Shown here: in pieces, positions 15,739 through 23,702 of the stretch
Position numbering within the stretch: the first letter of the stretch is position 1
How the letters are laid out: each line of letters starts with the position of its first letter
Assembly: GCA_028716705.1 (NCBI GenBank)
Contig: JAQUPI010000016.1
Span: forward strand, 1-33,483
Length of the DNA: 33,483 nt
Source of the DNA: Candidatus Omnitrophota bacterium
Lineage (GTDB): Bacteria; Omnitrophota; Gorgyraeia; Gygaellales; Profunditerraquicolaceae
Reading direction: 5' to 3'
Translations under genes and position numbers: made by a program
The notes under the pieces: model-generated
Told to the model about the DNA's origin: nothing
What the model saw: only the letters and a program-made list of their open reading frames with translations
Databases searched by the model: none

Positions 15739-16968
15739 TTATGTTTTTTCTACGATTAAAACCGAATTTATCCCGCCCCTGCCGCGGGAGATAATCAAGG
15801 CCTTATTTATTTTACGCTCTCTTGCTTCAGGTGTTACGTAATTCAATCCGGGATAAGCAGGCGTTTCTAAATTTAAAGTGGCGGGGATCAAGCTGTTCTC
15901 CATCGCCAATACCGTGATCACCAGATCAACGGCCCCGGATGCTCCGAGCAAGTTCCCGAACATCGACTTTGGGCAACTGACGGGAATATCCTTTAACCCT
16001 GCCCCAAAGACATTTTTTAACGCCCCTATCTCCGAATCATCCCAAATATCCAGAGCCACACCATCTAGGCTGATATAATCGATCTCCTGCGCCGTAATTT
16101 GAGCGTCTTTAAGCGCCGTTCTTATCGCCCTGGCCAATTGCGTGCCGTCGGAACCGGGATTGATCCTGTCTTGCCCGTCGCAGCTTGTGCCGTAACCTGA
16201 TATGTACGCGGAAATATTCGCGCCTCGCGCCAGGGCCCGTTCCTTAGGTTCCAGTACGACAATACCCGCGCCTTCTCCGATCACAAAACCGCTGCGTTTC
16301 TTGTCAAAAGGCCTGTAGGCGCTCTCCGGATTTTCATTGTTGACGGATAACCCGCCATAAGTATTGCAGCAGAGTAAAGCGTATGGAGTCACCGGAGCTT
16401 CCATGCCTCCGGCTAAGATCATATTCAATTTACCCTTGTTCAGGGTCTTGCGGGCGTAACCGATAGCTTCTATTGAGCTTGCCCTGTCCGCCACAACTGT
16501 TTTGCTGAAACCCTTTATCCCGTAATGTATAGAGACCTGGCCCTGCGGAGCTGCCGGGAACCAGGCAGAAGCCATATACGGGGAAACTCCTTCGCGGCCC
16601 TCGATATAAAGATCGCGCAGTTCCGTCTCCGCGTACAGCCATCCCCCGATCGCGTTTCCCAGGAATATCCCCACCAGGTTCGGGTCTTCCTTCTTTATGT
16701 CTATGCCCGCCTCCTGCAGCGCTAATTCCGAAGCGATAAGCGCCATATGCGAGAAGGCATCTATCTTCTTTAAAAGCCTCTCGGAGAAACTGCTGTATTT
16801 TTCCAGGTCGTCTATCTGTCCGGCGATGCGCGATGGGTATTTAGAGGCGTCAAAACGGGTGATCTTTTTAATGAAGGACCGGCCGGATTTTATATTCGCC
16901 CAGAACTGCCTGCGGCCTATCCCGGAGGGCGCGACTATGCCTAAACCTGTAATGGCTATTTTTTCCAT
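15739..16968 (-). CDS. Inactive ketosynthase, chain-length-factor-like (KS-beta)
   Basis: A 409-residue thiolase-fold protein clearly homologous to FabF-type ketosynthases along its whole length, but without the catalytic triad. Aligned with its neighbour, the active cysteine is Arg162 (in ADRASSIEA), the first histidine is Asp302 (in SLDGVAL), and the second is Asn339 (in MFGNLLGAS). Loss of the cysteine with the fold kept is the mark of chain length factors, which pair with an active KS and set chain length in type II PKS. Three substitutions go further than the usual Cys-to-Gln. It starts 3 bp after the active KS stop, as in known KS/CLF pairs. Confidence 0.9.
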   Translation of the reverse strand: MEKIAITGLGIVAPSGIGRRQFWANIKSGRSFIKKITRFDASKYPSRIAGQIDDLEKYSSFSERLLKKIDAFSHMALIASELALQEAGIDIKKEDPNLVGIFLGNAIGGWLYAETELRDLYIEGREGVSPYMASAWFPAAPQGQVSIHYGIKGFSKTVVADRASSIEAIGYARKTLNKGKLNMILAGGMEAPVTPYALLCCNTYGGLSVNNENPESAYRPFDKKRSGFVIGEGAGIVVLEPKERALARGANISAYISGYGTSCDGQDRINPGSDGTQLARAIRTALKDAQITAQEIDYISLDGVALDIWDDSEIGALKNVFGAGLKDIPVSCPKSMFGNLLGASGAVDLVITVLAMENSLIPATLNLETPAYPGLNYVTPEARERKINKALIISRGRGGINSVLIVEKT

Positions 16969-16971
16969 GAT

Positions 16972-18231
16972 TTATTCAAATCTCTTCAGGATCAAAGAAG
17001 AATGTATCCCCGAGAACCCGCTGGACGTCTTCAAGATCGTGTTCACCTTTTTCGCCCTCGCCTGGTTCGGTATATAATCCAGGTCGCAAAGAGGGTCTTT
17101 TTCCTCCTGGTTTATTGTCGGGGGAAGGATATCCTTCTGGAAGATCATCGAGCAGACTACCAGCTCCACGGCATTGGCCGCGGCCAAAGGGTGCCCGATC
17201 ATGGATTTCAGCGAACTGGCCGGAAGCTTATAAGCGTAATCGCCGAAGACCATCTTGTAAGCTGAAGTCTCGAAAATATCATTCATGCGAGTAGAGGAAC
17301 CGTGGGCGTTAATGTAATCTATGCCTCCGGGTTTTATCCCGGCATCTTTAAGCGCCAAAGAAATGCAGCTGGCCATGGCGGTTCCGTCGGCGGGCAGATC
17401 GGTCATATGAAAAGCGTTGCAGCTTGTGCCAAACCCCGCTACCTCAGCGTAAATCCGGGCATTGCGTTTAAGGGCGTGGTTAAGCTCTTCGAGAATCAGT
17501 ATCCCGGCGCCCTCCGAAAGAACGAATCCGTCGCGTTTTTTATCAAAAGGCCGGCTGGCGGCCTGCGGGTCGTCATTGCGCGAGGAAAGGACATTTACCA
17601 CATCGAACGCCCCAAAAGTGACTGGGGTGATCGGCGCTTCCGCCGCTCCGGTGAACATTACATCCTGTTCGCCGTCCTGGATCACTTCCAAAGCGTAACC
17701 CAAAGAATCCGTGCCCGCTGTGCAGCCTGTTGAAAGTGTGTTACAGATCCCATTCAATTTGTAACGGGCGGAAATCTCAATTGAAGGGGTATTAAACATC
17801 GCCGCGTCATAGAGATCGGGCCTGACCTTGGCCGGGTCGATGGGTTTCTTCCCGTCATCAGTAACCAGGGCGAATTCTTCCTCCATATATTTAGTGCCGC
17901 AGATCGCGTTCGCAAGGCTTACCCCTATACGCTCGCGGTCTTCCTTCGATAGGTCTAATTTACTGTCTTTCAGGGCCATCTCCGCGCAAGCTACGCCGAA
18001 TTGCACGTACCTGTCCATGCGCACCGCTTCTTCATGCGTCAGGCCCAATTTAAAAGGGTCAAAATCCCGCACTTCCGCGGCGATCCTGGTATTGAACAAA
18101 GAAACATCGAAACCGTCAACCAGCCTGACGGCTGATATTCCCGATGACATCCCCTGCCAGACATTATCTTTGCCGATGCCGTTTGGCGAGATCACGCCCA
18201 AGCCCGTGATCACTACGCGTCTCTTCAACAT
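16972..18231 (-). CDS. Beta-ketoacyl-ACP synthase, active partner (KS-alpha)
   Basis: A 419-residue FabF/KS-alpha-type enzyme that condenses malonyl-ACP units onto an acyl chain. The triad is complete: Cys170 in TGCTAGTD, His310 in NAHGSST, and His347 in SMIGHPLAA. The stretch FDKKRDGFVLSEGAG is also classic. The following gene encodes a homologue lacking all three residues, so the two probably form a KS/CLF heterodimer. A specialised fatty-acid or ladderane-like lipid synthase is an alternative to a polyketide synthase. It abuts the TIGR04076 gene stop. Confidence 0.94.
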   Translation of the reverse strand: MLKRRVVITGLGVISPNGIGKDNVWQGMSSGISAVRLVDGFDVSLFNTRIAAEVRDFDPFKLGLTHEEAVRMDRYVQFGVACAEMALKDSKLDLSKEDRERIGVSLANAICGTKYMEEEFALVTDDGKKPIDPAKVRPDLYDAAMFNTPSIEISARYKLNGICNTLSTGCTAGTDSLGYALEVIQDGEQDVMFTGAAEAPITPVTFGAFDVVNVLSSRNDDPQAASRPFDKKRDGFVLSEGAGILILEELNHALKRNARIYAEVAGFGTSCNAFHMTDLPADGTAMASCISLALKDAGIKPGGIDYINAHGSSTRMNDIFETSAYKMVFGDYAYKLPASSLKSMIGHPLAAANAVELVVCSMIFQKDILPPTINQEEKDPLCDLDYIPNQARAKKVNTILKTSSGFSGIHSSLILKRFE

Positions 18232-18822
18232 TTAATCTTCGACCCTCGTTACCTTAAATATAACATTGCCACCGTCAGGGCAAGTAACCGTATCTATTGA
18301 ATTAGGTTCTTTCATAAAGAAGAAATTGGCGCCGAAATTCAAGGCAAACAACGCCGGAAAAGCGGTGTGGAAGGCTGCCCCGCAAAAACCGGGGACGCAT
18401 TTCAGCCCGGTGGTTTCCCATTTGTCGCCCACCTTATAATCAAAAACACACTTGCCTTTCCTCTTCACTACTTCGATGACCATCTTTTTCGGGCTGGGGC
18501 CTTTAAAATCCGGGTCTTTTGGCGCGTTCTCAACATTCCCCCGCTTATCCAACAGCTCCGCCTTAAATTCAAGCTTTCCTCCGTCCGGACAGGTTACCGG
18601 CAACGAGCGCTGGTTGTCACGGAAACCGAACTTCGCCCCGAAACTTAACGCGTAGATAACGGGGAATAACGCGTGAGCCAGGCCCAGGCAAAAGAATTCA
18701 GGGGGGTGCGTAAAATCTTCCAGGGTTAACTCATCGCCTATCTTATAGCCGTGGTAGCACTCCCCATAAACACCTGTTACCGTCAGCTTTAATCTTGGAA
18801 AAGGAGAATTTATTCCCTTCAC
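18232..18822 (-). CDS. Tandem TIGR04076-family protein
   Basis: A 196-residue protein made of two copies of a roughly 90-residue unit that resembles the TIGR04076 family of unknown function. Each copy has an early Cys after a glycine (GECYHGYKIGDE, then GKCVFDYKVGDKW), a conserved cysteine before a helix ending in ALxFGA, and a closing VTCPDGG motif. Usual members are single-unit, so this is an internal duplication or fusion. The regular cysteines could bind metal or a cluster. Translation starts at GTG, overlapping the stop of the reductase gene upstream. The biochemical role is unknown. Confidence 0.8.
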   Translation of the reverse strand: MKGINSPFPRLKLTVTGVYGECYHGYKIGDELTLEDFTHPPEFFCLGLAHALFPVIYALSFGAKFGFRDNQRSLPVTCPDGGKLEFKAELLDKRGNVENAPKDPDFKGPSPKKMVIEVVKRKGKCVFDYKVGDKWETTGLKCVPGFCGAAFHTAFPALFALNFGANFFFMKEPNSIDTVTCPDGGNVIFKVTRVED

Positions 18823-19826
18823 TCTTCAACCAACCCTTTTACTTTCCGCAGAAGCTCTTCTTTGCTGAAGAACCTGCGCGTATTTTCCACCTCGTGCACA
18901 AGCTTTACCAGCTTCTTATTTAAAGGCGCGACGGCGTTATTATCCTTGGCCAGCCTGACAAATTCACCGTTAATATAATCGATTTCCGAGGGCCGGCCTC
19001 TCTTTATGCTCTGTAGTATCGAGCCGAAAAGCGGCTCTTTGCTTAACCCGGCCATTATACCGGAGTATATCTTGGCGGCTTCATTAACCGGCATGGAGGT
19101 CAACCTGGACAGGCGATCAAGAGGAAAATCGGGAAGGGAAGCCATATTTATGCCCGCGGCGGAAATAATTCCCAACCCTTCCCTCCAAATAGAGATGCTT
19201 ATCCGGCTTATATCGGCGTCGGAAAACGCCTCCTGCATGCTTTTTCCTAATATCGCGGCTATGCAATTATTCGCGTTAAGGAAGATCTTCAGGTATTTCA
19301 TTGCCCGTATATCGCGGGCGACTGTAGTCGGAAAAACTCCGTTCAAGACTTCGCCCACCTTTTGAATGTCTCCTTCATTTCTTTCTTCGAGCCCCCCTAT
19401 AACCCAAGCCCCTTCGAAATTATGCACTACCCGCGCCGGTTCCAGATAAGTCGCTCCAAACATCACAATACTGGAGATTATTTTACCGCCTGGCAGAAGC
19501 GTGGATACTATATGGTCTCCCCGGACACCGTTCTGCGTAGTCAAAATAACCGAGCTTTCTAATGCCTCGAGGTTCTCACTTATGGCGCGTTCAATATCCT
19601 GGGTTTTTACCGCGAGGACGGAAAGATCGCATCTTTGCGTTAACCTTTCTGCTACGGATAGATCGATATTGAAATTCCCGCGCGCCCCCGAGATACGCAG
19701 GCCTTTTTCTTTTATGGCCGCGGCTGAATCGCTACGGCCGACGAGCAAAAGGTCGTGGCCTTTTAATTTTAAGTATCCCGCGACGAGGCTGCCTATGGCT
19801 CCGGCGCCTATGACTGATATTTTCAT
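18819..19826 (-). CDS. Ketopantoate reductase-like (PanE/ApbA) oxidoreductase
   Basis: A 335-residue NADP-dependent reductase. The N-terminus carries the Rossmann motif VIGAGAIGS, a catalytic-type lysine region lies in MKYLKIFLNANNCIAA, and the C-terminal half has the family motif KRGRPSEIDYINGEFVRLA. True PanE reduces ketopantoate for coenzyme A synthesis, but operons of secondary metabolism often carry paralogues acting on other 2-keto acids. No other pantothenate gene is nearby, so I leave the symbol blank. It is joined to both neighbours by 4-bp overlaps. Confidence 0.88.
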   Translation of the reverse strand: MKISVIGAGAIGSLVAGYLKLKGHDLLLVGRSDSAAAIKEKGLRISGARGNFNIDLSVAERLTQRCDLSVLAVKTQDIERAISENLEALESSVILTTQNGVRGDHIVSTLLPGGKIISSIVMFGATYLEPARVVHNFEGAWVIGGLEERNEGDIQKVGEVLNGVFPTTVARDIRAMKYLKIFLNANNCIAAILGKSMQEAFSDADISRISISIWREGLGIISAAGINMASLPDFPLDRLSRLTSMPVNEAAKIYSGIMAGLSKEPLFGSILQSIKRGRPSEIDYINGEFVRLAKDNNAVAPLNKKLVKLVHEVENTRRFFSKEELLRKVKGLVEE

Positions 19827-20092
19827 TTGTGGTTGTTTCTGGGAAAGCCGTATTTCTTATAATCAAAACCTGTCTGCTCCAGGAGCCTGACCATCATGCC
19901 GTAAAAAGGGGAGGGGACATCCGAGAAAAAAGCGCCGATCACATCCTGCTCATTGACCTGCGCGGAACCGCGTGATTTCGCGATCTCCTCGGCTCTTGCC
20001 GTTACCGCGTCCTGGGTAATGCGGCGGTGGAAGAGGGGTATCCTGGAGATCATTCCCTGGAATTTTTCTTTTGTCTTAGGCTCCCAATCCAT
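19823..20092 (-). CDS. PCP_red-domain small protein
   Basis: An 89-residue protein resembling the PCP_red domain (the C-terminal tail of the protochlorophyllide reductase B subunit, also found alone in many anaerobes). The opening W(E)P..KEKFQGMISRIPLFHRR followed by an AVTARAEEIAKSRG helix is the recognisable part. It then continues into a short tail ending in GFDYKKYGF. It is the first gene of the long operon, about 70 bp after the predicted transcription start, with GAGGA about 10 bp before the ATG. Chlorophyll synthesis is not implied; its function is unknown. Confidence 0.7.
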   Translation of the reverse strand: MDWEPKTKEKFQGMISRIPLFHRRITQDAVTARAEEIAKSRGSAQVNEQDVIGAFFSDVPSPFYGMMVRLLEQTGFDYKKYGFPRNNHK

Positions 20093-20137
20093 AAGTCATG
20101 TCCTCGCTTATCCCGGTGGTGCTTCTTGGCCTTATTT

Positions 20138-20155
20138 ATAGTAAAATTTTACTAT
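20138..20155. promoter_or_regulatory. 18-bp perfect palindrome, likely operator
   Basis: ATAGTAAAATTTTACTAT is a perfect inverted repeat located at about +8 to +25 of the predicted transcript from the operon promoter. Its size, symmetry and position fit a dimeric repressor site of MarR, TetR or PadR type. MarR and PadR genes lie 6 kb upstream, but no link can be shown from sequence alone. Confidence 0.55.
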
Positions 20156-20169
20156 TTAAATTTGATTAT

Positions 20170-20197
20170 ATTATATATTTAGACAAAAATGTGTCAA
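20170..20197 (-). promoter_or_regulatory. Strong promoter of the 23-gene operon
   Basis: On the minus strand TTGACA (20197-20192), a 16-bp spacer and TATAAT (20175-20170) match both consensus boxes exactly. The predicted start is near 20163, leaving a leader of about 70 bp before the PCP_red gene. A second TATAAT lies at 20170-20165 but with poor spacing. The promoter begins 25 bp after the stop of the PII-like gene and no terminator is visible between them. Confidence 0.75.
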
Positions 20198-20221
20198 GGA
20201 CTTTTTGGGGGATTTTTTGGA

Positions 20222-20515
20222 CTAAATGGCTTCTTCAAGCGGCAGGAGGAAAGCCTTAACGCCTTCCTTACCCAGATCTTTGCGTAATTCTTTGACACAG
20301 GAAACAATTTGGGCGGCAATATCTTCTCCGCAGGCGGCGTATAGGATATTATTTCTCCCCGGCCACACATCATTTCCTAAATGCGTCCCGGAAGAGGCGC
20401 CCTTACCGAATGCCCCCGTAACCTTGGTATAATTCTGGCCTCCGCAGCGGCTGAAAACTTCCATGACTTCCTCATCTAATGCCTCATTATACACTACCAT
20501 TACCATCTTATTCAT
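20222..20515 (-). CDS. PII-like transporter-associated protein
   Basis: A 97-residue ferredoxin-like-fold protein resembling the PII-like family often encoded beside RND transporters (PG0541-type). It begins KMVMVVYNEALDEEVMEVFSRCG, has a loop with GKGASSGTHLGNDVWPG, and ends LRKDLGKEGVKAFLLPLEE, the same order as a PII core with a short T-loop. Its start overlaps the end of the RND gene by 8 bp, so it is part of the efflux operon and may sense a ligand or bind the pump at the cytoplasmic side. The role is not established. Confidence 0.75.
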   Translation of the reverse strand: MNKMVMVVYNEALDEEVMEVFSRCGGQNYTKVTGAFGKGASSGTHLGNDVWPGRNNILYAACGEDIAAQIVSCVKELRKDLGKEGVKAFLLPLEEAI

Positions 20516-23500
20516 TTAGCCCCCCCCTCTTTCTTTTCAGCCTGGTCTCGAAGACAGCGTATAACGTGGGGATAAAGAGCAAGGTTATGAAAGTAGAGAC
20601 CGTAAGCCCTCCGAGCATGGTGATGCCCAGCGGCTGCCAGACCTCTGAACCTTCGCCCCGTGAAATGGCAAGCGGGAGGAGCCCGCAAAAAGTCGTAATT
20701 GTAGTCATGAGTATGGGCCGCAGCCTTTCCCTGCCTCCCTGCGTAATCGCCTCCACAAGGGGCATCCCGCGCTGGCGCAAGATAATAAAATAACTGATCA
20801 ATACTATGGCGTTATTTACGACGATACCCATAAGCATAACTACGCCGAGATAAGTCACTATGCTTAGCGTGGTTCGTGTGGCCAGGAACGCGAAGATAAC
20901 TCCTGTAAATGTAAAAGGAATGGAAAACATAACGATAAAAGGATCCAGCAAGGATTCAAATTGCGCGGCCATGACCATATATACCAAGGAAATGCCCAGC
21001 AACAGAAGAAGGAACAGGTCCCTGAATGCCTTCTTCTGTTCTTCGGCTTCTCCTCCGATATTGATCATCACATCGGCAGGCAGGCTTATCCTGTCAATGG
21101 CCTTTATGACATCGTCGATGACTTTCCCGGAAGGCCGGTTAAAGGTGTTACATTCGACCCTGACCACCCTTTCGCGGTTCTTACGCTCAATTTCAAGGGG
21201 GCCGAGGACTTCTTCTATTTTCGCGATATTGGAAAGCTTGACTTGTTTGCGCGACCGGGTGCTCGAGGCGCCGGGTTCAAGAAGCGACCTGAAAAAAGTT
21301 GCGTCCTGGGGAAGCGAAAGGAGTATCGGCAGGTTCTGAATATCCTCGATCTTCTGCCGGCTCTTCTCTTCAAGGCGAACGTAAATGTCGTAGGTTTCCC
21401 CTTTCTCGCGGTATTTTGTGGCGCTTTGGCCTTCTATATAGGTACGCAGGCTGGCGGCAACCGTATTCATATCTATACCCAGCGCCCCGGCTTTCTCCCG
21501 GTCAACCTGGATCCTGATCTCCGGCCGGTTCAATTGACGGGAGATGGTCACATCAACAGCTCCGGGTATCTTTTCCATCGCCTGTCTTAATTCTCTGGCG
21601 ACCGCATCCGTGTCCTCAAAAGAATTACCGATGATCTCGATCTGCACCGGCTTCCCCCCCATTCCGGTGATCAGCCGGCCGATGGGATTGCCGGTTGAAA
21701 CATCGGTCCTTTCAATACCGGGTATGGCCAAAATCCTGTCTCTTACCAGCTGGCCGATCTGCTCAACCGACCTTTGCCTCTTGGTCTTAGAGACCAATTT
21801 AGCCCCGCTTATGATCACATGCGTACCGGAAACCGCGTTAAACGCCCTGCCCGCTCCGCTTACTGTTCCGGCGCGCGCGTAGTAAAGAGCCGCCTCCGGC
21901 ACATCCTTTTTATATATCTCTTCTATGCGCAGCGCGGCTTTCTCAGTCTCTTCAAGCCTGGTTCCTACCGGAAGTTCTGCGGTAATGCGCAGGTCGCCCG
22001 TGTCTTCGGTAGGCATAAACTCCGTGCCTACAAACGGCATAAGGAACAGGCTCGCGATAAAAACGGCCAAGAACCCGAAGATAACCAGTTTTTTATGCCT
22101 CAGGCACCTGCTTAGCTGCCTTGAATAAAATACCTCCCATGATCTGAATACCCTTTCCGAGAATTCATAGAATTTATCGACGAGGTTTCTCTTTGATCCC
22201 TTTCCCTTCAATCCCGGGTTGTTCACGCGCATGATCTTCGCGCAAAGCATGGGGCTGAATGTAGAGGCGGTAAATAAAGAGGCCAGTAAGGTAACTGTTA
22301 CGATCACAGCCATTTCACCGAACATAATGCCGATGACTCCGGGTATGAAAAGCATGGGCATAAAGACCACGATCGTGGTTAAGACGGAGGCGGCGATGGC
22401 GAGGAACATCTCTTTGGCGCCGAATATAGCGGCCTCCTGCGGCCTGTTGCCTCTCTCCATCCGCCGGTAGACGTTATCAACCACGACTATGGCGGCATCC
22501 ACCACCATTCCCGTCGCTATGGCAAGCGAAGAAAGGCTGATACTGTTGATGGTCTTCCCGGAAAGGAACATATAAATAAAAGCGATCAAAAGCGAAAAAG
22601 GGATGGTAAGCGCGATGATCAGGCTGGGGCTGATGCGGCGCAGGAAAAACCAGACCACGATGATGACCAGGGCTATCCCTGTCCATAGGGTTTTCTTTAA
22701 TGAATTCAAAGAGTCGACGATATCCTTCGAATTATCAAAGATGATATTCATCTTGATATCCTTAGGGATATTTTTCCCCACCTCCTTGAGCTTTGCCTTA
22801 ACTACCCCGGCTACCTTGACGGTATTGGTATCCGTCTGCTTTAAGACCATAAGCATCACGCCGAGGTTCCCGTTGATCCTTGCCGCGGACAACACCTCTT
22901 TAAAGCCGTCCTCGACGCGGGCGACATCCCGCAAATAAACTGTTTTTCCTTCGCGCTTGCCGAGGATAACCAGATTTATCTCTTCCGGAGAAGCGAACTC
23001 TCCCGGTATCCTTAACAGGTAATCCGTCAGTCCCGTTTTTAAGTTCCCTACAGGCTGGCTTATATTCTCACGCTGCAGGGCCTGTTGGACGTCAAGGATC
23101 GAATAGCCGTAACCTTCAAGTTTCTGCCTGTCCAGCCAGACATTGATCTGGCGCTCAAGGCCGCCTTCTACCTGCACAGTACCCACTCCGGGAAGTTGCC
23201 GGAGAGCATCCCCTACGCGTTTATCGATCAAATCCCTTAAACCAGGGTATGATTGGTCAGCTGTAACGCCGACGAATATGATCGGAATGTTCGCCGTGTT
23301 AAATTTAAAAATAAAGGGGTTATCCATTTCATCCGGGATATCGGGGAGAAATCGCTTAGCCAACTCAATGCGGTCACGAATATCGTTGGATGCTTCATCG
23401 AGATTGGTATCCCAGGTAAATTTCAAAGTAATCAGGGAGATCCCTTCTAATGAGCGGCTGGTTATTTTCTCCAAACCCGGAAGGGTGGCTAGCTGGTTTT

Positions 23501-23702
23501 CGAGGGGTTCCGTCACTTTGATCTCCACGTCGGAGGGGTTTGCTCCCGAATAACTTGAGATAACGGTAATGGCGGGGGGTTCGATCTTTGGGAGCGAATC
23601 GATCCCTATCCGGCTTAAGCTGTAAACAGAAAGGAGGATTATCCCAAAAAATATCATTAAGTTGGTTACCGGCCTTTTTACGCCGAACTCTGGGAGGTTC
23701 AT
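20508..23702 (-). CDS. RND-family efflux pump, inner-membrane subunit
   Basis: A 1064-residue AcrB/MdtB-like proton-driven exporter with about 12 membrane segments and two large periplasmic loops. The N-terminal pattern (VKRPVTNLM, IGIDSLPKIEPPAI, YSGANPSDVE) is characteristic. In TM4 only one of the paired proton-relay aspartates is present: Asp402, followed by Ala403 (VVDAAIVVVDN). TM10 has asparagine where AcrB has its lysine. Single-Asp versions are common in metal-type and some other RND pumps, so this is divergence, not decay. It overlaps the adaptor gene stop (ATGA). The substrate is unknown; MarR control upstream suggests a toxic or hydrophobic compound. Confidence 0.95.
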   Translation of the reverse strand: MNLPEFGVKRPVTNLMIFFGIILLSVYSLSRIGIDSLPKIEPPAITVISSYSGANPSDVEIKVTEPLENQLATLPGLEKITSRSLEGISLITLKFTWDTNLDEASNDIRDRIELAKRFLPDIPDEMDNPFIFKFNTANIPIIFVGVTADQSYPGLRDLIDKRVGDALRQLPGVGTVQVEGGLERQINVWLDRQKLEGYGYSILDVQQALQRENISQPVGNLKTGLTDYLLRIPGEFASPEEINLVILGKREGKTVYLRDVARVEDGFKEVLSAARINGNLGVMLMVLKQTDTNTVKVAGVVKAKLKEVGKNIPKDIKMNIIFDNSKDIVDSLNSLKKTLWTGIALVIIVVWFFLRRISPSLIIALTIPFSLLIAFIYMFLSGKTINSISLSSLAIATGMVVDAAIVVVDNVYRRMERGNRPQEAAIFGAKEMFLAIAASVLTTIVVFMPMLFIPGVIGIMFGEMAVIVTVTLLASLFTASTFSPMLCAKIMRVNNPGLKGKGSKRNLVDKFYEFSERVFRSWEVFYSRQLSRCLRHKKLVIFGFLAVFIASLFLMPFVGTEFMPTEDTGDLRITAELPVGTRLEETEKAALRIEEIYKKDVPEAALYYARAGTVSGAGRAFNAVSGTHVIISGAKLVSKTKRQRSVEQIGQLVRDRILAIPGIERTDVSTGNPIGRLITGMGGKPVQIEIIGNSFEDTDAVARELRQAMEKIPGAVDVTISRQLNRPEIRIQVDREKAGALGIDMNTVAASLRTYIEGQSATKYREKGETYDIYVRLEEKSRQKIEDIQNLPILLSLPQDATFFRSLLEPGASSTRSRKQVKLSNIAKIEEVLGPLEIERKNRERVVRVECNTFNRPSGKVIDDVIKAIDRISLPADVMINIGGEAEEQKKAFRDLFLLLLLGISLVYMVMAAQFESLLDPFIVMFSIPFTFTGVIFAFLATRTTLSIVTYLGVVMLMGIVVNNAIVLISYFIILRQRGMPLVEAITQGGRERLRPILMTTITTFCGLLPLAISRGEGSEVWQPLGITMLGGLTVSTFITLLFIPTLYAVFETRLKRKRGGLNE

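Noticed and set aside
19823-20092. Photosynthesis or chlorophyll synthesis genes, suggested by the PCP_red and BchE-like names
   Set aside because: No other tetrapyrrole or photosystem gene is present; both families are widespread in non-phototrophic anaerobes.
20198-20221. Terminator between the PII-like gene and the operon promoter
   Set aside because: The G and T runs there do not form a hairpin followed by U residues on the minus strand.
20860-21590. Long plus-strand open frames opposite the RND gene
   Set aside because: They run antisense to a strongly conserved pump gene, overlap each other in different frames and have no recognisable protein pattern; they are shadows of GC-rich codon use.
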